From assembly GCA_937907415.1 (NCBI GenBank), contig CALCHY010000274.1:1-6028 (forward strand): a DNA stretch of 6,028 nt, given 5' to 3'. The DNA is from an uncultured Trueperaceae bacterium (GTDB taxonomy: Bacteria; Deinococcota; Deinococci; Deinococcales; Trueperaceae). The translations under genes were made by a program, and so were the position numbers. Below the pieces are notes generated by a model, which ran no database searches, was not told the origin of the DNA, and saw nothing but the letters and a program-made list of their open reading frames with translations. Below, piece by piece: positions 1-4,753 of this stretch (position 1 is the first letter of the stretch; each line of letters begins with the position of its first letter).

Positions 1-386
1 GCAACCACCCAGAAATCCGGACCTGGCTGTGGGTGCCGTACCCCAACGGCAGCCACATCTCCAGCTTCACCCCACGCCACAAGAGCTGGGCCACCGCAAT
101 CCTCGAAACCTGCCAAACCTCCTACGCCAAGATCCCCACCCCCTACCTCATCACCAAGAACGGCCTACGGCGCACCACCTGGGCAGACGTGCGAGACCGC
201 ATCCAACAACTCCCCAACCCCACCTACCAAGTCAAGAACACCGAGGGAGACGTCCTCACCACCACCCGCGACTGGCACCGCGCCCTCCGCACGTACGAGT
301 ACCACCAAGGCGGCGCCACCCTCCACGAAACCAGCGAACCCAAGCCCCTGCTACAGCGCGACACCACACCCGCACCGCGCGCCTAA
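1..386 (+). CDS. Unrecognised protein, C-terminal part only (5' end outside window)
   Basis: This reading frame is open from the left edge (first full codon at base 3) to TAA at 384-386, giving 127 visible residues. A GTG at 33 could be taken as a start, but it has no SD sequence and the frame stays open upstream with similar-looking protein (NHPEIRTWLW), so I treat the gene as truncated by the window. The visible part is rich in Tyr, Trp, His and Thr, including the stretch WVPYPNGSHISSF and later TTWADVRDRIQQL and TRDWHRALRTYEYH. The last 20 or so residues are proline-rich and look disordered. There is no membrane segment or catalytic motif that I recognise. The next gene begins 19 bases downstream with its own RBS, so the two may be co-transcribed. 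Function unknown. The frame choice is supported by C-rich third positions typical of this window; the overlapping frame from 29 gives an Arg/Pro/His-rich shadow. Confidence 0.7.
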   Translation, partial: NHPEIRTWLWVPYPNGSHISSFTPRHKSWATAILETCQTSYAKIPTPYLITKNGLRRTTWADVRDRIQQLPNPTYQVKNTEGDVLTTTRDWHRALRTYEYHQGGATLHETSEPKPLLQRDTTPAPRA

Positions 387-405
387 CCACACCACAGAGG
401 ACCCA

Positions 406-894
406 ATGACCAAAACCCTCCGCCAGCACATCAACGACCACCCCGACGTCAAGGCCGGCAAGGCCTTCGCCATCGTCTGGGACACCAGCGACCTCCTCGA
501 GCTCGAGACGGGCCCCGACCAGAAAGCCCCCATCAACGAACGCGAAGCGTGCGAGATCCTCGAGAACCTCGACCGCAACCACGACGGCAGCATCGGCATC
601 ACGTGGGACGTGATCGAGAACGCCATCAGCGACTACATCCTCGAGAACCCGCGCACCATCGCCCGCGCCGACGTAGCCGTCGGCACCAGCTACGGCTCCG
701 GTGAAAGCGGCGGCTGGAGTTACATGCAAATCGACATCCCCATGCACAAACTCGAAGGCCTCAGCGGCCAAGAATTCACCGCTGCCTTCGAAATGGCCGC
801 CATCCGCGAGCTTGACGACCGCGGCGAAGAGTGCGTCTTCGTTCGCACCGTCGCCTGGGAAGAAATCGACCCCGACGAAGACGAGGACGACTGA
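406..894 (+). CDS. Acidic hypothetical protein with degenerate EF-hand-like loop
   Basis: This is a 162-aa protein starting at ATG 406, with AGAGG at 396-400 five bases upstream as RBS. Residues 50-72 read as helix, loop, helix around DRNHDGSIGITW (56-67). This follows the EF-hand loop pattern at positions 1 (D), 3 (N), 5 (D), 6 (G) and 8 (I). Position 12, normally Glu, is Trp, with Asp next to it, so calcium binding is doubtful. The C-terminal half has a Gly/Ser stretch (97-104), a likely strand-helix segment (105-136) and an acidic tail ending DPDEDEDD. There is no signal peptide, so it should be cytosolic. Nine of ten leucines are CTC, one CTT and none CTG, the clearest example of the window's C-ending codon bias. 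I do not recognise a named family. The gene lies 19 bases after the preceding one and before a lipoprotein gene that has its own promoter-like site. Confidence 0.8.
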   Translation: MTKTLRQHINDHPDVKAGKAFAIVWDTSDLLELETGPDQKAPINEREACEILENLDRNHDGSIGITWDVIENAISDYILENPRTIARADVAVGTSYGSGESGGWSYMQIDIPMHKLEGLSGQEFTAAFEMAAIRELDDRGEECVFVRTVAWEEIDPDEDEDD

Positions 895-922
895 CCCCCA
901 GCCGCCAAGCGCAGCCACGACA

Positions 923-928
923 TAGAAT
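923..928 (+). promoter_or_regulatory. Possible -10 element (TAGAAT) for the lipoprotein gene
   Basis: TAGAAT matches the TANNNT pattern repeated upstream of other genes here. A second TAGAA follows 9 bp later (932-936). No recognisable -35 box is present. Transcription would start near 935, leaving a leader of about 70 bases. Confidence 0.35.
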
Positions 929-943
929 GCGTAGAACCCGCGA

Positions 944-994
944 GCTTGCCCCCCGACAAGCCAGCATCACCCTAAGACCCGCTAACCCAGCGGG
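944..994 (+). promoter_or_regulatory. Two small stem-loops in the lipoprotein leader
   Basis: GCTTG (944-948) pairs with CAAGC (957-961) across 8 bases. CCCGCT (978-983) pairs with AGCGGG (989-994) across 5 bases. The second stem ends at the start of the G-run that leads into the RBS (GGGGGAGAGG, 992-1001), so it could modulate ribosome access. Both stems are short and the effect is an inference. Confidence 0.3.
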
Positions 995-1006
995 GGAGAG
1001 GCACCC

Positions 1007-1579
1007 ATGCGCAAACCCCTACGACTCCTCCTACCCCTCCTCCTCGTCGCCCTGGCCCTGACCGCCTGCTACGAACCCCTTGAGTACGAACTCGTCATCA
1101 ACGTCAGCGACACCGGCGCCTACGACATGAGCTTCGACGGCACCATCGGCGCCTTCCCCATCCGCGAAGCCCAGCTCGCGGGCGCCCCAGAAGAACAACT
1201 CCAGCCCATGATCAGCGAGGCGCAAGAGGCCCTCACCGACCGCGATGGCGTCGAGGCGTACGAGTACCGCGACGACGGCACCTTCTACGTGCGCGGCAGC
1301 GAATCATTCACCGAAACCAGCACCAGCGTCATCTTCGAACTCCCCTCCCTCACCGCCACACGCGAACCAGGCAAGCTCACCTTCACGAGCGCCTCGCTGC
1401 ACCCGAGCGACAAGGAATACTGGGCCACCACCTACGGCTTCACGCACGACGGCCACATCATCCTCCGCACCAGCAACGAGATCCTCGAGAGCAACGGCAA
1501 GCAAGGCCCCCGCGGCCACTACTGGGACAACGAACTCCTCGAGCGCGAAGGCATGCGCATCACCATCGCCACCCCCTAG
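1007..1579 (+). CDS. Secreted lipoprotein of unknown function
   Basis: This is a 190-aa protein starting at ATG 1007, with GGGGGAGAGG at 992-1001 as a strong RBS. The N-terminus is a textbook lipoprotein signal: basic MRKPLR, a hydrophobic run at residues 7-20, and lipobox LTAC with Cys21 as the lipidated residue. It is the only cysteine in the protein. Residue +2 is Tyr, not Asp, so there is no classical inner-membrane retention signal. The mature part begins CYEPLEYELVINV and continues with alternating strand-like segments: YDMSFDGTI (39-47), VEAYEYRDDGTFYVRG (82-97) and KLTFTSASL (123-131). This beta-rich pattern with a DGT motif recalls small secreted lipoproteins (LppM-like/DUF3153-like), but I cannot assign a family securely. 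A GC-rich stem-loop follows 23 bases after the stop and separates it from the next gene. Location at the cell envelope is well supported; the role is unknown. Confidence 0.88.
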   Translation: MRKPLRLLLPLLLVALALTACYEPLEYELVINVSDTGAYDMSFDGTIGAFPIREAQLAGAPEEQLQPMISEAQEALTDRDGVEAYEYRDDGTFYVRGSESFTETSTSVIFELPSLTATREPGKLTFTSASLHPSDKEYWATTYGFTHDGHIILRTSNEILESNGKQGPRGHYWDNELLEREGMRITIATP

Positions 1580-1602
1580 AACCAACCAGCACGAACCAGA
1601 AC

Positions 1603-1633
1603 CGGCCGGGCCGCCAACACGCGCGCCCGGCCG
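1603..1633 (+). terminator. GC-rich stem-loop, probable terminator after the lipoprotein gene
   Basis: CGGCCGGGC (1603-1611) and GCCCGGCCG (1625-1633) are perfect 9-bp arms around a 13-base loop, 23 bases after the TAG at 1577-1579. The base run after the stem (CCTTCAT) is not a proper T tract, so an intrinsic terminator is likely but imperfect. Folding could instead protect a 3' end or slow polymerase. No TANNNT promoter lies between the stem and the next start at 1658, so some read-through may be needed. Confidence 0.55.
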
Positions 1634-1657
1634 CCTTCATCCCCACAGAGGAGAAAC

Positions 1658-2197
1658 ATGCCCACCACCACCACCCGCTATGAGCTCCGCGCCAAGGACG
1701 GCACGCCCGTGGCCGCCCAATGGGACCTCATCCCCGGTAAGGCGTACCTCAACGAAGAACAGAACCTCACCCCCGACGGCAAAGACCTCGAGTGGGAGGG
1801 CGGCACCAAGATGTACTGGGACGCCCAGGTGCCCGAAGTCCGCTACGGCGAGGCGGTCTACTGCGATCACGCCGGCAACGAGTACCTCGCCGGCGACCTC
1901 GTCGTCGCCGAGATCACCCGCGACGAGGAAGGCGAGGAGAAGGTCACCACCCGCCCCTACTCGCAAGGCATCCAATACTCCTTCGCGCCCCAGCGCACGC
2001 CCGGCGGCAAGAGCATCCGCGCCCTCGACCTCGCCCAGTGGATAATCGGCAGCGACCAAGACGTGAACCAAGGCGCCCTCGCCCCCGAGAGCCGCGACCG
2101 CATCCACTCTCGCGCCCGCGCGTACGCCCAAGCCGAAGAAGTCGCGGACCTAGTCGACGCCATCCTCGGTACCCTGAAGGCAGCATGCGCCTCGTAA
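1658..2197 (+). CDS. Hypothetical protein, first of a tandem homologous pair
   Basis: This is a 179-aa protein starting at ATG 1658 behind a strong RBS (GAGGAG, 1648-1653). Its last 13 bases overlap the next gene, whose product is a clear homologue. Shared blocks are the N-terminal-middle segment LEWEGGTKMYWD (44-55), then YGEAVYCDHAGNEYLAGDL (63-81), then a helical C-terminal block starting WIIGSD (128-133) and containing RDRIHSRARAYA (147-158). In the last block, 23 of 47 aligned residues are identical to the neighbour. The YGE..Y...G...LAGDL motif looks like a small beta-hairpin segment. The C-terminal block should form two amphipathic helices with a basic face (R147, R149, H150, R152, R154). 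Residues 82-100 are charged and variable. There is no signal peptide, membrane segment or recognised enzyme motif. Overlap implies translational coupling, and the products may form a hetero-oligomer, which is inference. Confidence 0.85.
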   Translation: MPTTTTRYELRAKDGTPVAAQWDLIPGKAYLNEEQNLTPDGKDLEWEGGTKMYWDAQVPEVRYGEAVYCDHAGNEYLAGDLVVAEITRDEEGEEKVTTRPYSQGIQYSFAPQRTPGGKSIRALDLAQWIIGSDQDVNQGALAPESRDRIHSRARAYAQAEEVADLVDAILGTLKAACAS

Positions 2198-2691
2198 GCC
2201 GCACCACCCGCACCGGCATCGTCGCCAGCATCGACCAGGTCATGCGCGACGCACTCATCCACACCGAGCACCCGGTCGACGACCGCCAGCACGACCAACC
2301 CATCCAATACACGGGCCACACCCTCGTACAGCACGACACCACCGAGCCCCTCACCGTCTACGGCGAAGGCGTCTACATCGACACAGAAGGCCACACCCAC
2401 CTCGCCGGCGACCTCGAGATCCACCACGAAGGCGGCCTCGAAGAAGAGTACGAAGGGTACATCGAACCCCGCCCACCGCTATTGGTGAGCGAAGCGACCA
2501 GGCAACTCGCGGCCCTCAAGTACGCCGACTGGATCATCCACAGCGACCACGCCCTCGACAACACCGAGCTGACCGAAGCCGCCCGCGACCGCATTCACCG
2601 CCGCGCCCGCGAGTACGCCCACGCCGCCGGCGTCACCGACCTCCTCGAGAACGTCCTCCAGACCCTCGGCTGGAGCCCGCGCGAGGACTAG
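2185..2691 (+). CDS. Hypothetical protein, second of the tandem homologous pair
   Basis: I place the start at ATG 2185 (GAAGG at 2176-2180, four bases upstream), giving 168 aa. The frame is open much further upstream, to 1792, but that stretch lies inside the previous gene and translates to an Arg/Pro-rich shadow. The protein aligns with its neighbour almost without gaps: IQYTGHTLVQHD (40-51), YGEGVYIDTEGHTHLAGDL (59-77), and a C-terminal block from WIIHSD (116-121) through RDRIHRRAREYA (134-145) to LENVLQTLG. The N-terminal 35 residues have no counterpart in the first copy. An acidic stretch (EGGLEEEYEGYIE, 82-94) replaces the variable middle of the first copy. Cytosolic, function unknown. 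Its TAG stop doubles as the first three bases of the likely -10 element of the next gene. Confidence 0.85.
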   Translation: MRLVSRTTRTGIVASIDQVMRDALIHTEHPVDDRQHDQPIQYTGHTLVQHDTTEPLTVYGEGVYIDTEGHTHLAGDLEIHHEGGLEEEYEGYIEPRPPLLVSEATRQLAALKYADWIIHSDHALDNTELTEAARDRIHRRAREYAHAAGVTDLLENVLQTLGWSPRED

Positions 2692-2694
2692 CAT
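2689..2694 (+). promoter_or_regulatory. -10 element (TAGCAT) for a leaderless start at GTG 2701
   Basis: TAGCAT lies exactly 6 bp before GTG 2701, so transcription would begin at or next to the start codon. The intervening CAGAGC has no SD sequence. This TANNNT-to-start spacing is the known arrangement of leaderless mRNAs in Deinococcus. The hexamer shares its first three bases with the stop codon of the preceding gene. No -35 box is evident. Confidence 0.5.
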
Positions 2695-2700
2695 CAGAGC

Positions 2701-3018
2701 GTGAGCGACACGAACGACCAGGCACCCGAACACACCGTCATGCCCCAAGGGCACTACGTGTTCCTCGCCGGCTACTGCGGACGCCGGGAGAAGAGCGAAA
2801 GGGGCGTGAGCTTCATCCGCTTCGACGAGCACAGCGCCCCCGGCCAGGTCCAAGAGATCCACGCGCACTTCCACCCCCTCTACGAGAACGGCGCAGAACT
2901 CCCCGCCGAGAGCATGTGGGCCGACGGCGCCAGCGTGCGCATCACCGCCTACAAGTACGACCCCGAGCGCAACCTCATCCGCATGAAGACCGAACGGACT
3001 ACCCCCGCGCGACGCTAG
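2701..3018 (+). CDS. Small hypothetical protein, probably leaderless
   Basis: This is a 105-aa protein from GTG 2701 to TAG 3016-3018. There is no RBS; the -10-like TAGCAT six bases upstream argues for leaderless translation from GTG. An internal ATG at codon 14 also lacks an RBS. The first 13 residues are polar and probably flexible. After that come VMPQGHYVFLAGYCGRR (13-29), a strand-like segment GVSFIRFDEH (35-44), a His-rich stretch EIHAHFHPLYENG (52-64) and a final strand SVRITAYKYDPERNLIRM (78-95), ending in a basic tail. The profile suggests a small beta-rich domain. Three His residues between 54 and 58 (H54, H56, H58) could coordinate a metal, but no known metal-site pattern is complete. 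The gene sits 9 bases after the duplicated pair. No family recognised. Confidence 0.75.
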   Translation: MSDTNDQAPEHTVMPQGHYVFLAGYCGRREKSERGVSFIRFDEHSAPGQVQEIHAHFHPLYENGAELPAESMWADGASVRITAYKYDPERNLIRMKTERTTPARR

Positions 3019-3022
3019 CTGC

Positions 3023-3042
3023 TACCCTCAGTAACTAAGGGT
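3023..3042 (+). promoter_or_regulatory. Promoter with overlapping 19-bp operator-like palindrome
   Basis: TACCCT (3023-3028) matches the window's -10 pattern. ACCCTCAGTAACTAAGGGT (3024-3042) is a dyad centred on A3033, in which eight of nine position pairs are complementary (only C3029/A3037 fails). It covers the -10 and the expected start near 3035. A dimeric repressor bound there would block initiation, so autoregulation or control by a dedicated regulator is a reasonable inference. As RNA, the same bases could form a weak hairpin after the preceding gene. Confidence 0.5.
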
Positions 3043-3082
3043 CACGGTGGTTGCCGCTGCAGCCACGGCAGAACGAGGTCTC

Positions 3083-3349
3083 ATGCGCTTACTCAACACC
3101 CCAGCCGCGGTCACGCTCTCGACCGACGGCACCCCCAAGGCGATCACCTGGCCACAGCCAGGGCCACGAACCACCCCCCAACGCCCCCGCCGCGTCACCA
3201 CCGTCATCGACGAGTGGCGCTACGACGGCCGCTGGTGGGAAGAACGCCCACTAGGACGCGACTACTACCTCGTCGAACTCGAAGGCGGCATCCAAGCCGA
3301 ACTGTTCCGCGAGCACGACGACTGGTGCATCACGCGCATCGCCGACTAA
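3083..3349 (+). CDS. Small DUF6504-like protein
   Basis: This is an 88-aa protein from ATG 3083, with GAGG at 3075-3078 four bases upstream. An in-frame GTG at 3047 would add 12 residues but has no RBS and lies only about 12 bases after the expected transcription start, so ATG 3083 is preferred. The order of features is VTLSTDGTPKAITW (10-23), a Pro/Arg linker, RVTTVIDEWRYDGRWWEERP (37-56), RDYYLVELEGG (59-69), and a final strand-Trp element DDWCITRIAD (79-88). The run of W..(R)..V..V.D.WR.DGRWW...P.RDYY.VE, ending W...R..D, is the pattern I know from DUF6504 proteins, which in actinobacteria often lie near translesion-synthesis genes. No such genes are visible here, and the assignment rests on memory of the pattern. 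The promoter carries a near-perfect 19-bp dyad. Confidence 0.75.
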   Translation: MRLLNTPAAVTLSTDGTPKAITWPQPGPRTTPQRPRRVTTVIDEWRYDGRWWEERPLGRDYYLVELEGGIQAELFREHDDWCITRIAD

Positions 3350-3439
3350 CCCCAACCACAACCGGGCCTAGCGGCAAGGAAGCCTAACGGCAGCTGGGGC
3401 GGCACCAACAGCGCAATAGCGCCAACAAGGAGCCCCAAA

Positions 3440-4084
3440 ATGACCTATTCCGAAATCCGCCAAGCCGTCATGGCCGGCGCGTTCGATGACGACCTCAACC
3501 AGATCGCAGCCGACGTGCGTGCGCGCGAAGCTACGCTCGCCGCGAAGACGGCTCGGACCCTCAAGCCTGGCGACATCATCACGGTGAGCAACCTCCGGCC
3601 CGCGTACATCAACGGCCAGCAAGCGACCATCATCCAGGTGAATCGCACCCGCGCCGTCGTCAAGTTCAACGACTCCGCCCGCGCCCGCCGCTTCGCTGAT
3701 CAAGAAGTCACCGTGCCGCTCATGAACATCACCCTGGTCGACGGCAGCGCCACCACCGCTCCCGCTGCGCCGCCCGCCCCCAGCAACCAGCGCATGCGCG
3801 AAGGCGCCCCCGTGCAGGTACCAAGCTTCGGGCCCGGCATCGACGGCATCAAGGCGCAAGACAAGTGGTACGAGAACTACCGTAAGGACAAGCAGATCAT
3901 CAGCTTCCCCGTAGCCGACAACTACGCCAACTACGAAGTCCGCGGCAACGTCCTCCACCACATTCCCGTCTTCGACGCCTACCGCGCGCACCCCGCCCTC
4001 CTACGCGGCATCACCAAAGCCGAAGTCGACGCCATGCTCGAAAGCGAGCGGAAGATGGCCGAACTCTTCAGCCGCGCCAACTAG
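3440..4084 (+). CDS. Phage/plasmid-type hypothetical protein with KOW/SH3-like N-terminal half
   Basis: This is a 214-aa protein starting at ATG 3440, with AAGGAG (3427-3432) seven bases upstream. It has three regions. Residues 1-40 are a helical lead (YSEIRQAVMAGAFDDDLNQI). Residues 41-100 are strand-rich: LKPGDIITV, then YINGQQATIIQVNRTRAVVKF and VTVPLMNITLV. The GD..(T/V)V, (I/V)xxVNRTR.VV pattern resembles KOW/SH3-like beta-barrels that bind nucleic acid or protein. Residues 101-125 are a Pro/Ala/Thr linker. Residues 140-214 contain VADNYANYEVRG, HHIPVFDAYRAHPALLRGIT and a terminal helix with EVDAMLESERKMAELF. Both halves recall uncharacterised proteins of phages and plasmids of high-GC bacteria, where I have seen similar layouts. 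No catalytic residues are apparent. The 90-base gap before it has no TANNNT element, so it may be read from the upstream promoter. Confidence 0.83.
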   Translation: MTYSEIRQAVMAGAFDDDLNQIAADVRAREATLAAKTARTLKPGDIITVSNLRPAYINGQQATIIQVNRTRAVVKFNDSARARRFADQEVTVPLMNITLVDGSATTAPAAPPAPSNQRMREGAPVQVPSFGPGIDGIKAQDKWYENYRKDKQIISFPVADNYANYEVRGNVLHHIPVFDAYRAHPALLRGITKAEVDAMLESERKMAELFSRAN

Positions 4085-4097
4085 GCCTCTCAAGCGA

Positions 4098-4150
4098 GCC
4101 GGAAACCGGCAGGGGAGACGCCGTACCATTAGGCAAACCACCCCTGCCGG
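4098..4150 (+). repeat. Nested inverted repeats flanking a promoter
   Basis: CCGGCAGGGG (4106-4115) and CCCCTGCCGG (4141-4150) are perfect 10-bp inverted arms, 25 bases apart. The left arm can also pair with GCCGG (4098-4102) through the tiny hairpin GCCGGAAACCGGC (4098-4110). The two structures therefore exclude each other. The -10-like TACCAT lies in the middle of the large dyad. The structure could be a two-site operator, or, in read-through RNA, a terminator stem for the gene ending at 4084. There is no T tract. Confidence 0.6.
4124..4129 (+). promoter_or_regulatory. Possible -10 element (TACCAT) for the gene at 4179
   Basis: The TACCAT hexamer is identical to one at 4634-4639. Transcription would start near 4136, giving a leader of about 43 bases that contains the right arm of the inverted repeat and a perfect AGGAGG RBS (4168-4173). 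No -35 box is recognised. Confidence 0.45.
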
Positions 4151-4178
4151 ACCCCCAGCCCAGCGCCAGGAGGCCACC

Positions 4179-4553
4179 ATGAACCACCAACCCATACAAG
4201 TCACGTTCCTACAACCCCTCGCGCCACAACTCGCGTACGCCGTCCTACACCTCACGCCCCACCTCGAAGACGGCGAACTCAACGAGAACAACATGCACCT
4301 CGAAGGCGCGCTCGCCATCATGCAGCGCACCGCCATGAGCAACGCCCCCCACACCCTCACCCTCGAAGTCGAGACGCGAGCCTGGGAAGAAGTCATGAGC
4401 ATGCTCGAAGCAGCCAAAGCCATCCGTGACGAGGCCCCCGAAGGCTCACCGCTCAGGGAGGCGCTGCTCACCACCCAACAGTTCCTCGTCGCTTACAAGA
4501 GCGCCCTCGAGCTGCGCGAAACCGGCGAAACCCACATCGTGTCCGTCACGTAA
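4179..4553 (+). CDS. Hypothetical 124-aa protein, mostly helical
   Basis: The gene starts at ATG 4179 behind AGGAGG (4168-4173), the strongest RBS in the window, and ends at TAA 4551-4553. The protein begins with a strand-like segment IQVTFLQPL (6-14), then LAYAVLHLTPHLEDGEL (18-34). A second strand segment, TLTLEVETRAW (59-69), is followed by two amphipathic helices: EEVMSMLEAAKAIRDEA (70-86) and REALLTTQQFLVAYKSALEL (93-112). It ends with a short strand THIVSVT. There is no Cys, signal peptide or membrane segment, so a small soluble cytosolic protein is expected. The alternation of strand and helix suggests an alpha/beta fold, but no motif identifies a family. It has its own promoter and operator-like dyad, and appears to be a single-gene unit. 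Confidence 0.8.
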   Translation: MNHQPIQVTFLQPLAPQLAYAVLHLTPHLEDGELNENNMHLEGALAIMQRTAMSNAPHTLTLEVETRAWEEVMSMLEAAKAIRDEAPEGSPLREALLTTQQFLVAYKSALELRETGETHIVSVT

Positions 4554-4753
4554 GGGCGACGCGCAAGCCACCGCCGAAGCCGGCCGCCGCGCGGGCTCTA
4601 CGAGATGCGGAGGACAGGACGCCCACGTTTCGCTACCATGCCCCATGATCACCAACACGGCGTCGGCGGGTCAGGCGCGCAATATATGAGCGTATCCTCG
4701 CCCCTGTCCGAATCACTATCATGGGCCTGCACGCCGAAGGTGGCAGCCCAACT
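4554..4753 (+). other. Long intergenic region with stacked promoter-like elements
   Basis: These 200 bases hold no convincing gene. They contain three TANNNT hexamers: TACCAT (4634-4639), TATCCT (4693-4698) and TATCAT (4717-4722). A 14-codon reading frame, MITNTASAGQARNI (4645-4689), starts five bases after the first hexamer and could be a leaderless leader peptide, but it has no other support. The first 60 bases are GC-rich with short self-complementary runs but no proper terminator. This is the longest gap in the window. Confidence 0.5.
4717..4722 (+). promoter_or_regulatory. Possible -10 element (TATCAT) for the 332-aa gene
   Basis: TATCAT is identical to the hexamer before the next gene (5813-5818). 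It overlaps an in-frame ATG at 4721, so transcripts made from it would begin near 4729 and lack that ATG. This favours ATG 4754 as the true start. Confidence 0.45.

Noticed and set aside
1792..2184. Upstream extension of the second pair gene's frame
   Set aside because: It lies inside the well-supported first gene and translates to an Arg/Pro-rich shadow. The RBS at 2176-2180 and homology to the neighbour place the start at 2185.
3047..3082. GTG start for the DUF6504-like protein
   Set aside because: No RBS, and about 12 bases from the expected transcript start. ATG 3083 has GAGG at proper spacing.
3411..3423. GCGC-AATA-GCGC mini hairpin before the gene at 3440
   Set aside because: A four-bp stem of self-complementary GCGC is common in GC-rich DNA and lacks a T tract.
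4721..4753. Earlier in-frame start for the 332-aa protein
   Set aside because: The ATG is part of the -10-like TATCAT and has no RBS, while ATG 4754 has GAAGGTGG upstream.
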